Positions 53,348 through 63,141 of a stretch of 64,000 nt of DNA are shown here, one piece after another. The notes below the pieces were generated by a model that ran no database searches, was not told the DNA's origin, and saw nothing but the letters and a program-made list of their open reading frames with translations. Position 1 is the first letter of the stretch. Every line of letters begins with the position of its first letter. Where the stretch lies: assembly GCA_040877545.1 (NCBI GenBank), contig JBBDNN010000077.1:1-64000 (forward strand), in the 5' to 3' direction. The stretch is from Gracilimonas sp040877545 (GTDB lineage: Bacteria > Bacteroidota > Rhodothermia > Balneolales > Balneolaceae). The translations under genes and the position numbers were made by a program.

Positions 53348-54562
53348 TTACAAGCCATCCAGTAATTCTTTTGCCTGTTCGATATTTAGTGCATTTAAAT
53401 TGCCAAATACCTGCTCCATGATTGCCTCCTTCTCCGCATTCCCTGCAAATTCTTTCCTTTTGAGGTAATATTGATGTATTAGTTCAAGCTCCGGCCGGCC
53501 ATATTCTACACCGGTGAAATTTTGGATGATCTCAAGAAATAAAAATTCATCTTCTACCGTAGGCTCAATTACTGTTCCTTCCCCAAAGTCATTCCAGGTT
53601 ACCAGTTGCAGGTATTGCAACTCATGCTGGCGGGCTTTTTCTAAAGTATTTGTTAAGGTTTCCCCATTACGGGAATAGACACGGCCGTAGCTGTCCCCCT
53701 CTCCTCCCTCTTCATAATAATCGTGAAAACGCGGGTAGGCCGAGCCGATAAGTACGTCAAGATATGCTTGCCGGTTATAAAAATTATCAAGTTCGCTGAG
53801 GGAAGAATTGAAATCTACCCAGGAAAATTCACCATCGCTGTGGTTCCCAACTCTACCCGAATGACTCCAGAGCGGTAAAAAAACGGGTTCTTCGTTCATT
53901 CCTTCAAAAATTTGATTCCATTGATTTTCCTGCCGGAAGTAGCGCGGGCCAAATGTCATCAAAAGGGGCTGATCATTGATTCGCAGGTATTCATCTGCTA
54001 TAAAATATTCTGATTCCATATAGGCAATATCTTCGCGGGCAGCTTCGATCGCGGTTTTGCCAGTCTGAGATTCCACACTTTCGGCTGTATATTCCTCATA
54101 AACGATGGCGTACTTAAGTCCAACATCATCTACCCGGTCGATAAAGGCATTAGAATTCATCAGGTTCGGCCGGTAATCGTGTACATTATGTGTTCCATAC
54201 CAGTCGATCAACACAGCATCCACACCGGCATATTTCATCAGTAACAGGTGATAATCTATTACATCCTGATCACGGGAATCGTAAGGACCAATCAGCGGAT
54301 AATAATGAGCCGCTATATCCCTTTTTCCATTTTCATCAATATTATCCGGGTTACTATTATCCATCCTCCAATGACTTCCCCAATAACCCGAGCCTTCTTT
54401 GCTTTGAAACCATGGCATATAATGCATATACAGCTGCATAGAGTTTGTTTTTATTACCGGTTTTGGATCCAAATCATCTTCATCCGTTGAATCCACGGTA
54501 TTACAGGCAATAAACAATCCTATGAATAAAATTAATATCAATGTTCCGAAACCACTTTTCAT
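53348..54562 (-). CDS. GH71/99-like lipoprotein glycosidase
   Basis: A 404-residue lipoprotein (LILILFIGLFIACNTVDS). The TIM-barrel-like core starts YMHYMPWFQSKEGSGYWGSH, with AGVDAVLIDWYGTHNVHDY and a late LVTWNDFGEGTVIEPT. These blocks are of the GH99/GH71-like superfamily, where the Trp-Asn-(Asp)-x-Gly-Glu-Gly segment and the following Glu are conserved. GH71 cleaves alpha-1,3-glucan and GH99 internal alpha-mannosides. This member, with GH97 and SusE/F nearby, might act on an alpha-glucan. It sits directly after susD with 45 bases between. Confidence 0.8.
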   Translation of the reverse strand: MKSGFGTLILILFIGLFIACNTVDSTDEDDLDPKPVIKTNSMQLYMHYMPWFQSKEGSGYWGSHWRMDNSNPDNIDENGKRDIAAHYYPLIGPYDSRDQDVIDYHLLLMKYAGVDAVLIDWYGTHNVHDYRPNLMNSNAFIDRVDDVGLKYAIVYEEYTAESVESQTGKTAIEAAREDIAYMESEYFIADEYLRINDQPLLMTFGPRYFRQENQWNQIFEGMNEEPVFLPLWSHSGRVGNHSDGEFSWVDFNSSLSELDNFYNRQAYLDVLIGSAYPRFHDYYEEGGEGDSYGRVYSRNGETLTNTLEKARQHELQYLQLVTWNDFGEGTVIEPTVEDEFLFLEIIQNFTGVEYGRPELELIHQYYLKRKEFAGNAEKEAIMEQVFGNLNALNIEQAKELLDGL

Positions 54563-54607
54563 GTTTTCCTTTTCTTGCGCTTCATATTCTTACCTGTCTT
54601 ATCACTA

Positions 54608-56161
54608 TTATTCATAACCGGTACTTGGCACCATATTTACATTATTATCAACTTCCTGCAACGGAATTGGGTAGTAATAATCTTTATCCTCGAAGATAAT
54701 TACCCCTTGCGTTACCCTGTACTCATTATATTTCAGGATCTCTTCCTCAACAATTCCCCACCGTACAATATCAAACCACCGGTGCCCTTCGGCAAAAAGC
54801 TCTTTAAAACGTTCTTCCCGAATAGTGTCTCTGAGAGCCGTTCCGGTTAGATTTTCATAGTCGAAGTCAGCCTGCGGGGATTCGGGATTAAACCCATAAG
54901 CTCTTCGCCTGACTTTATTTACATATTCCAAAGCGTCATTAACCTGGCCGACATTATTTTTTGCCTCGGCTTGCATCAGATAGATATCCGCCAGCCGCAT
55001 AATGATGAAATTTATTCCGCTGTTCCGGTTTGTTGAATACACCGAGTAGTCTACCGGCACATACTTTCTGAAGCTATGGCCTGTGTAGTTGAATTCACTT
55101 TTTCCAGCGGGAGCCATATCTCCTTCGGCAGTTGCTGCGGAATCATCGGAAGCAATTGTTGCAATTTTTAAACGCGGGTCGTCACCGAACCGAAAAATAT
55201 TTACCCCGTGCGGAGTTACATTACTCCAGCCCCGGCCTGGAGGGGCCAAAGAGAGTCCAATTCCTGAACCCAAGCCATTCTCCCAGATATTTTGCTGCAT
55301 ATCAATATGATACCCAAGCTCGAAAATGGATTCTTCACTGAATTCATTTTTACCCTGAAAGAGATCATCGTAGCGATCAAAGGGCACCAGATCATAATTT
55401 GGGTTTTGCAGGACCTCATCAAAGTATTTGATGGCTTCAATATCTTTTCCCATGTACAAATAAACCTGTCCCAGAAATGCTTTTGCTGCATATTTATTTG
55501 CCCGGGCTATATTATTTGCATCCCACGAATCCAATAAATGATCTTCAGCAAATTCAAAGTCTTTGATAATTTGGGTATATACCTCACCCACTGTTGATCT
55601 TGGTTGCATCATGTCTTCCCTTATACTGGGAACTTTAAGGATCAGCGGTACGGCCAGCCTTGTATGATCACGGGCATAGGAATCTTCTCCCCATAATCTT
55701 ACCAGGTTAAAATAAGCCAGTCCCCTGAGAAAATGAGCCTGACCGAGAATTACATCTAGCTGGTCCTCATCCGCGGCAGTGGGATTATGTTCTTCTATAA
55801 AAAGAGGAGCATTTTCTATCACATCATTTACTCTTGCCACTACCCTGTACCATCCTCTCCAGGCTACATAGACATTACCGTCGGCTGAATTCAGCTCATT
55901 CCGGCTTTGTGCATTCCAATAATCCGACTCAGATGGAAGAGCAAGCAATGTTTCCACATAGAAATTCTGCCCGTATAGATCCAGGCTTTTTAAAGCAGAA
56001 TAAGCGGCATTAAGACCCATATCAAAATCTTCGATATTAGAAAAGAAATTTGCAGAACTGAGCTCATTCTCATTCGTAACATTCAAAAAATTTTCCTCTG
56101 AACAGCTTGTAAAACTCGCTATTGTTAAGGTCAGTAGCAGTAGATGCTTTATTTTTCTCAT
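54608..56161 (-). CDS. SusD/RagB family nutrient-binding lipoprotein
   Basis: A 517-residue lipoprotein (LLLLTLTIASFTSCSEENFL, Cys about 20). The TPR-rich SusD fold is clear: VTNENELSSANFFSNIEDF, AHFLRGLAYFNLVRLWG (the usual block), DEVLQNPNYDLVPFDRYDDL, ADIYLMQAEAKNNVGQVNDA and the end block REERFKELFAEGHRWFDIVR. It caps the SusC barrel and binds the incoming glycan. Starts 15 bases after susC. Confidence 0.95.
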   Translation of the reverse strand: MRKIKHLLLLTLTIASFTSCSEENFLNVTNENELSSANFFSNIEDFDMGLNAAYSALKSLDLYGQNFYVETLLALPSESDYWNAQSRNELNSADGNVYVAWRGWYRVVARVNDVIENAPLFIEEHNPTAADEDQLDVILGQAHFLRGLAYFNLVRLWGEDSYARDHTRLAVPLILKVPSIREDMMQPRSTVGEVYTQIIKDFEFAEDHLLDSWDANNIARANKYAAKAFLGQVYLYMGKDIEAIKYFDEVLQNPNYDLVPFDRYDDLFQGKNEFSEESIFELGYHIDMQQNIWENGLGSGIGLSLAPPGRGWSNVTPHGVNIFRFGDDPRLKIATIASDDSAATAEGDMAPAGKSEFNYTGHSFRKYVPVDYSVYSTNRNSGINFIIMRLADIYLMQAEAKNNVGQVNDALEYVNKVRRRAYGFNPESPQADFDYENLTGTALRDTIREERFKELFAEGHRWFDIVRWGIVEEEILKYNEYRVTQGVIIFEDKDYYYPIPLQEVDNNVNMVPSTGYE

Positions 56162-56175
56162 TTTACTTTTGCCCT

Positions 56176-59100
56176 TTAAAATTGTACTTCGGTTCCTATG
56201 GTAATAGTTCGCACCTGCGGATATAAACCGTAATCTATCCCCCGGCTTATATTTGAGCCTCCGATTTCAGGATCGAGCCCCGAATACCGGGTAAAAGTCA
56301 GGACGTTATTCGCGTTGGCAAAAATTCTTACAGAGCCGAGTCCCACCATTTCCAGATATCGTGCTGGTACATTGATGCCGATCTGGATATTTCTAAGTTT
56401 CAGGTAGGAACCATCTTCTACAAAATAGTCTGATGGCTTGCTGAAGTTGCCGTTAGGATCATTGGCAATATTGCGCGGATGGTCGGTATGATTCTCAGCC
56501 GTCCATGCCTCAGAAATCAATGGTGTAGTATTATTGTCCCCAAAAAAGTTGCGTGTATAAGCTTTATCGGCATTAAAAATATCTACTCCGTATACGCCCT
56601 GAAATTGCAGGGAAATGTCGATTAAATTATTATAGTTGGCATTGATGTTCATGGCGTAAGTCACCTTTGGCCAGGGATTGCCAATAAAAGTTCGGTCATG
56701 TTCGGCAGTTACCTGTCCATCAGTTTCGCCACCGGGACCGTTAAGATCATAATACATAAAGTCTCCCGCAGCAGTACCTGCTTCCTGATAGGTTCCATCG
56801 GGAGCCCATGAATTCACAGCAAAAACATCATCTGAAGAATTCAGTATTTGCCGTACCTGGAAGCCATAAAAACTTGAAATAGGCATTCCAGGCTGGGTCC
56901 TGGTCATACCACCTATTTGTCCACCACCCTGCCCTCCAATAATGTATTGGCCGTGGGCCAGAGAACCCATTCTGTTTTTCAGGAATGATGTATTTCCGCT
57001 GATATCAAAGGCAAATTTTCTGAAATTTGTTTTGTACCCAACCTGTATATCCACCCCGGTATTGCGCAAGGTTCCGATATTAAGTTCCGGATTCACCGCA
57101 TCAAAATTATGGGTGGATATGCCTACCGATGCCGGAATCGGAACCCCATAAAGCAGGTCTTTTGTATCCTTTATATAATAATCAACGCCAACTGTGAGTC
57201 TATTGCTAAAAGCACCTAATTCGATCCCTATATTGTGCATATAAACTTCTTCCCACTTCACTTCTTCGTTAGGAAATTTGCTTACATAAAATCCACCAAC
57301 TCTATTTTGCCCGTTTTCATCGAAAGCATAGCTTGTAAATTGTGATGTATAGGTTCTCAAGTATATATAGTCTCCGATATTATCGGAACCAAGCCTGCCC
57401 GTGCTTCCTTTTAACCTCAGCGTAGTCAGATAAGGGATCTTTGGGAAAAAACTTTCATTATATACATTCCATCCCGCTGAAAATGAGGGGAATATCCCCC
57501 AGATGTTTGCAGGACCAAATTTAGGTGCGGAAGCATCCCGGCGAATATTGGTTTCAAGTAAATATCTTTCATCGTAGTTATAACTGAATCTCCCGAATTG
57601 GGATAACGTCCGGCTCTGATATACATTAAATCTTTCAGTAGTGTTAAAACTTCCCGTAGCCAAATTCATGCTCCAGGCTACATCCAGAGGAAAATCCGTA
57701 CCGCTTACATTAAATTGCTGTAGATCATATTGGGTGGCCTCATAACCTCCCAATAAATGGATATTATGATTACCGAACGAATGCGAAAAAGTAGCAGTAA
57801 TACTACCTGATAAACTCTGATGCTCGGCATTATTATACGTTAGAGAGTTTATTGTATTGGAAAAAGCCCCGTAATCGAAAGATTCGTCAAATCTTTCTCC
57901 TGTAAAGGTTAATGTGTTATACCCGATGGTGCCTTTTACAGATAACCCTTTCAAAGGCGATAATTCTGCAAAAAGATTACCATCCATCCTTTTGTTATTT
58001 CGATTTTCATGCTGCTGAAGATGACTTGCCACAGGATTCGGCCCCTGAAAATAAACAGGCCCTCTTCCCCAACCACCGTAGGGATTACTTTCGTCGCGGA
58101 TGGGCATAATAGGAATTGACCGGAATGGTATTGCGCCGGTTGTGTTTTCATTAAAGTTATTTATAGGATTTTCATCCACCTTTGAAAGCAAAATACTTGT
58201 ACCAACTTTTAACCAATCGGCAAGCTTTATATCTGCATTAATTCTACCATTTAACCTGTTAAAAGTATTATCAATCAATATGCCGGTCTCATCATCATAT
58301 CCTAAAGACATATAATAATTGAATATATCGTCCCCTCTTGAGATAGATAAATTATTAGAGGAAATCACTCCGCTGCCCGAATAATAGGCATCAATCCAGT
58401 CGGTATCATGCTCCCAGTTGTCCCAGGCCGGTTCAGGATTTTGGCCTGCATTTAACCGGGATTCCCGTTTATAATACACGAAATCTTCACTGTTTAGGAG
58501 TTCAGGCAAACTAACAGGGCTTCGTTGTCCTATAGAACTACTTAATTTTACAACCGTTTCTCCTTCTCCTCTTTTGGTAGTCACCAGAATAACACCATGA
58601 GCTGCCCTGGCGCCATAAATGGAGGAAGAAGCGGCATCTTTTAATACTTCCACAGATTCAATATCATTGATATTCAGGTGATTACCTGTTTCCATCCGGA
58701 TGCCGTCAACAATCCAGAGTGGCTCCGTATTGGAGATGGAGCCAACACCACGAATATGGATGGTTGGAGCCGCCCCGGGAGCGCCTCCGTTTTGAGTAAC
58801 AGTTACACCGGCAGCCATTCCTTGTAAGGCCTCATCCAGGCGCAGTTGTGGTTTATTATTAAGGTCTTTCATATCAACTGAGGAAATGGTCCCGGTAACA
58901 TTCGACCGTTTCTGTTCGCCATAACCCACCACAACCATTTCTTCAAGACTGTAAGTATCTTGCTCCAGTACAATATCAATAACCTCCCTGCCGTCGATGC
59001 TAATTTCCTGTGTTAAAAAACCGATATAAGAAATAACCAGGATATTCTCCGAATCAGGTACTTCAAGGCTGTAGTTTCCATCCCTGTCGGTAGTGGTTCC

Positions 59101-59607
59101 CCGTGAAGTTCCCTTGACCATAATGCTCACTCCAACCAAGGGCTCGCCTTCAACATCAGTAATCTGCCCCCTGACATCCTGGAGTATAGTTTCTTCAGAA
59201 GTTAAAATAAGATGGCCGGTGGTTGAAATACTATATTTCATACCAACTTCCTTCAGTACGACTGCCAAAACATCCGCTCTTTTTTCATTTTCAAAGCTGA
59301 TGGAAATATTTTCCTTCTCAGGTTTCAAACTTCCTGTATAAAACAGTTTCAGTTTACTGCCGGAGATGATTTGCTTAATGGCTTTTTCGAACGAGACATT
59401 TTCAAGTTCAATATTTATCGGCTCCATCATAGTTTTCAGGTAGATATTACTGGAATCAACAACGATACCTTCCTCAACCTGAGCATATTTTTCCAAATCC
59501 ACTGAACTGATTACAGTCTGGGCATGTATGCTATTTGATATACCAAACAAGCAGAGCAGCAAAAGTACCGGCAGTTTAACGTTGTATAGTAAACGGTGCA
59601 TCATCAA
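56176..59607 (-). CDS. SusC/RagA family TonB-linked outer-membrane protein with STN domain
   Basis: A 1143-residue receptor: signal peptide (VLLLLCLFGISNSIHA), STN (secretin/TonB N-terminal) domain at about 60-130 (ISFENEKRADVLAVVLKEVG), and carboxypeptidase-regulatory-like domain at about 135-225 (GEPLVGVSIMVKGTSRGTTT). The plug starts with MVVVGYGEQKRSNVTGTISS and has SVEVLKDAASSSIYGARAAH. The barrel runs to the end (VRTITIGTEVQF). The STN domain signals to the FecR protein encoded 9 bases upstream and through it to the ECF sigma factor. It imports the glycan bound by SusD. Confidence 0.96.
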   Translation of the reverse strand: MMMHRLLYNVKLPVLLLLCLFGISNSIHAQTVISSVDLEKYAQVEEGIVVDSSNIYLKTMMEPINIELENVSFEKAIKQIISGSKLKLFYTGSLKPEKENISISFENEKRADVLAVVLKEVGMKYSISTTGHLILTSEETILQDVRGQITDVEGEPLVGVSIMVKGTSRGTTTDRDGNYSLEVPDSENILVISYIGFLTQEISIDGREVIDIVLEQDTYSLEEMVVVGYGEQKRSNVTGTISSVDMKDLNNKPQLRLDEALQGMAAGVTVTQNGGAPGAAPTIHIRGVGSISNTEPLWIVDGIRMETGNHLNINDIESVEVLKDAASSSIYGARAAHGVILVTTKRGEGETVVKLSSSIGQRSPVSLPELLNSEDFVYYKRESRLNAGQNPEPAWDNWEHDTDWIDAYYSGSGVISSNNLSISRGDDIFNYYMSLGYDDETGILIDNTFNRLNGRINADIKLADWLKVGTSILLSKVDENPINNFNENTTGAIPFRSIPIMPIRDESNPYGGWGRGPVYFQGPNPVASHLQQHENRNNKRMDGNLFAELSPLKGLSVKGTIGYNTLTFTGERFDESFDYGAFSNTINSLTYNNAEHQSLSGSITATFSHSFGNHNIHLLGGYEATQYDLQQFNVSGTDFPLDVAWSMNLATGSFNTTERFNVYQSRTLSQFGRFSYNYDERYLLETNIRRDASAPKFGPANIWGIFPSFSAGWNVYNESFFPKIPYLTTLRLKGSTGRLGSDNIGDYIYLRTYTSQFTSYAFDENGQNRVGGFYVSKFPNEEVKWEEVYMHNIGIELGAFSNRLTVGVDYYIKDTKDLLYGVPIPASVGISTHNFDAVNPELNIGTLRNTGVDIQVGYKTNFRKFAFDISGNTSFLKNRMGSLAHGQYIIGGQGGGQIGGMTRTQPGMPISSFYGFQVRQILNSSDDVFAVNSWAPDGTYQEAGTAAGDFMYYDLNGPGGETDGQVTAEHDRTFIGNPWPKVTYAMNINANYNNLIDISLQFQGVYGVDIFNADKAYTRNFFGDNNTTPLISEAWTAENHTDHPRNIANDPNGNFSKPSDYFVEDGSYLKLRNIQIGINVPARYLEMVGLGSVRIFANANNVLTFTRYSGLDPEIGGSNISRGIDYGLYPQVRTITIGTEVQF

Positions 59608-59616
59608 AAATTTCTA

Positions 59617-60642
59617 TTATTTTTTATTATCAGGTTTAAAAAAAGTGACAATATTACCGGATTTCTTATAATCGATTCCCATTGAGAGAGCCAGTATTTC
59701 AAGCATTTCATCTAAAGACTCTTCACTGAATTCACCGGTTAGCGTTGTTGAAAGTATAGAAAGGTCCTTCACCTCAAAATCAACATCATACCTTCGTTCA
59801 AGATTGCGGATTACATCCTGCAGGGGTGTCTCATCAAAAATAAGCAAGCCTTCCATCCATAAAATAAAATTTTCATCATGCATTTGTTGAGGGGAAGACG
59901 GAGCCTGACCCCTTTTCACGTAACTTTTTTGTCCTTTATGAAGAATCACTTTTTCAGCTTCTGATCCTGAATTCACAGATACATTTCCATTTTTGACCGC
60001 AACTTCAATCGAATCTTCCTCCGGCCATGCCATTACATTAAAACCGGTCCCTAACACCTGAACACTTACCTCCCCGGCATGAACTATAAATTTCCGGTTC
60101 CGATTTTTGGCTACCTGAAAATAGGCTTCCCCTTCCAGAAACACTTCAACCAAACGGCTGTCGAACTGCTCCGGATATCTAAGGCTGCTTACCGCATTAA
60201 GGCTAACTTCCGTTCCGTCACTAAATTGCAATGTTTTTGTCTGCCCAATATCAGTACTAACTTCCCGCATGTTTGATGCCAGGGAAGTATCTGCTGTCTT
60301 ATTAAATGTATCAAACAGAAAAAAGGATACTGCTACAGTTATGAGTATAGCGGCTGCAACACGTAAGTACATACTGTAGTCTTTGGTTCTTCCTGCAAAT
60401 ATCGATCGGTGCCGAGTCATTCTTTTTTCAGGTTTTACTCCCGCACTTCGGCTTACCTCCAACCAGGCATTAGCCGAATCAACCTTTGCAGGGGGCACCT
60501 CCCAGATTTTTTTTATTTCCTTGAAATATTCAAAATTTCGGGGATCGGCTTTAAGCCAGTCATCCACCTTTTTACGCTCCGGCAGGCTGCATTCCTCCGA
60601 TAGATATTTATGGATTAAATGTAGATCAATTTTTTTGTTCAT
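59617..60642 (-). CDS. FecR family anti-sigma factor
   Basis: I take the ATG at 60642 (MNKKIDLHLIHKYL); upstream ATGs at 60657 and 60738 are in frame, but the early region is unlike the family. The 341-residue product has a cytosolic N-terminal part that holds the sigma factor, one membrane helix at about 95-115 (VAAAILITVAVSFFLFDTF), a FecR domain (TLQFSDGTEVSLNAVSSLRY, FLEGEAYFQVAKNRNRKFIV, VQVLGTGFNV) and a C-terminal DUF4974 domain that meets the STN domain of SusC. Located between the sigma gene and susC. Confidence 0.92.
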   Translation of the reverse strand: MNKKIDLHLIHKYLSEECSLPERKKVDDWLKADPRNFEYFKEIKKIWEVPPAKVDSANAWLEVSRSAGVKPEKRMTRHRSIFAGRTKDYSMYLRVAAAILITVAVSFFLFDTFNKTADTSLASNMREVSTDIGQTKTLQFSDGTEVSLNAVSSLRYPEQFDSRLVEVFLEGEAYFQVAKNRNRKFIVHAGEVSVQVLGTGFNVMAWPEEDSIEVAVKNGNVSVNSGSEAEKVILHKGQKSYVKRGQAPSSPQQMHDENFILWMEGLLIFDETPLQDVIRNLERRYDVDFEVKDLSILSTTLTGEFSEESLDEMLEILALSMGIDYKKSGNIVTFFKPDNKK

Positions 60643-60778
60643 GTCTTTCTTTTGCATTGGAGAAATCACCCTTCTACCTTTAACACGACCGAAAGAACAT
60701 TTACCCTGAAAAAATTTAATACTTATTTGGAGGTTCAATAAAGATTCTGCTTAAACGGGGAACAAAGAAATTTGAACT

Positions 60779-61315
60779 CTACGATAAATGAGAGGTAAAC
60801 TGTTGACGCAATAATTCAAGAGCCTTAGACATGCGAGATTCCACAGTTTTAGGTGAAACGCCGAGTCTTTCAGCTATTTCCCGGTACTTTAATCCTTCCT
60901 GACGATGAAGTTTATAAACCCGGCGGCTTTTTTGGGGAAGCCTCTCTATGGCTTTTTGCACTGCCATAATAAAATCTCTCTCTTCCAGTATTTCTTCCGG
61001 AGATTTTGAATAATCTAAACAATAACCGGCAACTTCATCCGCATACCGCTGTTCAACCTTTTGATGCTTTATATAATCCAATGCTTTGTTTTTTACAGAT
61101 TTATATAGATAAGATCTAATCGATCCTGCTGGTAACCAATCCGCCTTGATTTCCCAAATTCTGACGAATACATCCTGTACCAAACTTTCTGACTTATCCA
61201 GAGATTTCAGATATTGATTTGCAAAACGACACAGCGGATCATAATAAGACAAAAACATTGCTTCAAATGCTTTCACATCCCCATTCCGGATTCTCTTTAT
61301 CCAGTCCTGCTCCAT
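60779..61315 (-). CDS. ECF-type RNA polymerase sigma factor
   Basis: A 178-residue sigma factor. Region 2 is at about 14-75 (EAMFLSYYDPLCRFANQYL, LVQDVFVRIWEIKADW) and region 4 is at about 118-170 (LPQKSRRVYKLHRQEGLKYR, IAERLGVSPKTVESRMSKAL). It is the Bacteroidota type that pairs with FecR/SusC in transenvelope signalling. First gene of the sigma-fecR-susC-susD locus; the FecR start lies 137 bases downstream. Confidence 0.94.
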   Translation of the reverse strand: MEQDWIKRIRNGDVKAFEAMFLSYYDPLCRFANQYLKSLDKSESLVQDVFVRIWEIKADWLPAGSIRSYLYKSVKNKALDYIKHQKVEQRYADEVAGYCLDYSKSPEEILEERDFIMAVQKAIERLPQKSRRVYKLHRQEGLKYREIAERLGVSPKTVESRMSKALELLRQQFTSHLS

Positions 61316-61647
61316 GTTTTTAAAAGTCTCCGAGGTTAATCGTTGTTAAATTAAGCCAACATGATTTCTTTTAAGGTAAGGGATTTGTTCCATATCACAT
61401 GATTATTTTGGACCAGGTGGTAAGAAAGTGGATCAATGAAAAATTAGATAAGATAGATTTGGATTAGCAAAAGATGAGATAAGCAAAAATAAAAACCGCT
61501 TCATAACCGATAAAGTGGTTGGAAGAGGAAGTACCGGAACTGCATTTATTTTTTAAAAATTGTTTAACAGAAATAATCAAATACCGGAGTTTCCCCGAGG
61601 GGATGGCTTCGCCAGAACCCCGTTCAACAAAAAATATAGATATAAAA
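61316..61647. other. Gene-free stretch between sigma factor gene and ssrA terminator
   Basis: About 330 bases. The part next to the sigma gene should hold its promoter, but I see no clear operator or box. One open frame on the minus strand (61464-61664) has no family pattern and runs into the ssrA terminator; I do not call it a gene. Confidence 0.4.
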
Positions 61648-61677
61648 AAAGCCGGTTTAACCAAATAAACCGGCTTT
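61648..61677 (-). terminator. Rho-independent terminator of ssrA
   Basis: AAAGCCGGTTTA (61648-61659) and TAAACCGGCTTT (61666-61677) form a perfect 12-base-pair stem with a six-base loop. On the minus strand it is followed by a run of T. It lies 9 bases after the tmRNA 3' end. Confidence 0.9.
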
Positions 61678-61685
61678 AAATTAAG

Positions 61686-62050
61686 TGGAGGTGCGGGGAG
61701 TTGAACCCCGGTCCGAGAAGGTAAACCTGCAAATATCTACATGTTTAGTTGTTGATTTGAGTTTCGCCTGAAGCCTAGCCCAACAACTAAGCGACTTCAA
61801 ACTATTCTGTTTTAGTTTCACAACAAGGCGACAGAAAACACCTTGAAGTTATCCTATCTTGTATGACGTTCAGTCTGGTAATGACAGGCACTTAACCAGA
61901 GGAACGGCGAAGCAGTTTATGCTGCTAAGCGGTATGAGTAATTATTGTCAATTACTTTTGTTCCGTAATGGATATTATTACGAGATCCATTGGACATTCT
62001 CGACATGCAACTTGCGATACTACTCAACCCGTCGAATCCGAAACACCCCC
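61686..62050 (-). ncRNA. ssrA: tmRNA (transfer-messenger RNA)
   Basis: On the minus strand the 5' end is GGGGGTGTTTCGGATTCGAC (62050) and the 3' end is GGTTCAACTCCCCGCACCTCCA (ending at 61686; quoted part GGTTCAACTCCCCGCACC), which together form the tRNA-like domain with the T loop. The total of 365 bases is usual. The tag frame reads ...DNNYSYRLAA and stop at 61917-61919. If the resume codon is GGA at 61964, the tag is GTKVIDNNYSYRLAA. Tagged proteins from stalled ribosomes are degraded. The tag end LAA is typical, and the DNNYSY part is close to tags of Rhodothermota/Bacteroidota relatives. Confidence 0.95.
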
Positions 62051-62161
62051 ATTTCAAAGAACTGCTTTTAATATACGAATAATTTGAACCATTATCTGGA
62101 TTTGGATCACTTCCAAATCTCCCCTATTCTTGACCTATAACTATCTAAAATCTGTTTTAGT

Positions 62162-63028
62162 ATGAAATTTGGAAGCGTAGAACACCCTGAAACTGTTGAC
62201 TTTATTTTACCTCCTGATCATCCCGATACTCTTAAGGTGCTGAATAAGAGCACGGGCAATCTTTTAGCCATTTATGTAGGCTGTGCCAAATGGAATAAAA
62301 AGGATCTCAAGGGTTTTTATCCCCGGGGAACCAAAGACGAACTGGAATATTACTCCCGTCAGTTCAACTCCATTGAACTGAATGCTACTCATTACAGAAT
62401 GTATGGGCCTGACCAAATGGCCGCCTGGCGGGATAAGACCCCGCCCCATTTCAAATTTTTTCCTAAAGTGGTGAACAAAATCAGTCACTTTAATAGATTG
62501 AATAGTGTAGAAGCGCTCACGGAGGAATATTGCAACAGTATCAGAGCTTTTGAAGAAAAGCTGGGAATGGTATTTCTGCAGCTCCGGGAAGATTTCAAAC
62601 CTAAAGATATTGACCGGATTCAGCGGTTCGTGGGAATCTGGCCGGATGAAATTCCCCTTGCCATAGAACTTCGCCATACAGACTGGTTTAATGATGAAGC
62701 CGTCGCCAACCGGCTTTATCAGCTATTTGAGGAAAATCAGGTGACAAATATCATCACTGATACTGCCGGCCGCCGGGATTTACTTCACATGCGCCTGACA
62801 TCTCCTGTTGCTTTTATCCGGTATGTGGGTGCTAATCAAGAGAGCGACTATACGCGCCTGGATGACTGGGTAGAAAGGCTGAAGTTTTGGAAAGACCAAG
62901 GGATGGAAAAGTTGTATTTCTTTGTTCATCAAAATATTGAAAAGGAATCGCCGCTGCTTTCGGCTTATTTTATAGAAAAAATCAATCAGGAATTTGGTAC
63001 CGACTTGGATATACCAAATCTTAAATGA
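62162..63028 (+). CDS. DUF72 family protein
   Basis: A 288-residue protein with the TIM-barrel-like DUF72 (COG1801) fold: YVGCAKWNKKDLKGFYPRGT near 40-60, YSRQFNSIELNATHYRMYGP, FKFFPKVVNKISHF, LAIELRHTDWFNDE and the C-terminal YFFVHQNIEKESPLLSAYF. DUF72 proteins are widespread and their biochemical function is not settled; some links to nucleic-acid metabolism have been proposed. It is divergent from ssrA with 111 bases between, and its start is the ATG at 62162. Confidence 0.92.
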   Translation: MKFGSVEHPETVDFILPPDHPDTLKVLNKSTGNLLAIYVGCAKWNKKDLKGFYPRGTKDELEYYSRQFNSIELNATHYRMYGPDQMAAWRDKTPPHFKFFPKVVNKISHFNRLNSVEALTEEYCNSIRAFEEKLGMVFLQLREDFKPKDIDRIQRFVGIWPDEIPLAIELRHTDWFNDEAVANRLYQLFEENQVTNIITDTAGRRDLLHMRLTSPVAFIRYVGANQESDYTRLDDWVERLKFWKDQGMEKLYFFVHQNIEKESPLLSAYFIEKINQEFGTDLDIPNLK

Positions 63029-63141
63029 ACAAGATGAATGCCAGGTAGCACTTCTCAATTTCTTCATAGAAAAAATTTAGGTTACCTTAAACTGTAGAAC
63101 AACCTTTGTTGACCACTAAAGTTTTATACTACTCCCAAAAT

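Noticed and set aside
61464..61664. 66-codon minus-strand frame upstream of the sigma gene
   Set aside because: Overlaps the ssrA terminator and has no family pattern or start signal.
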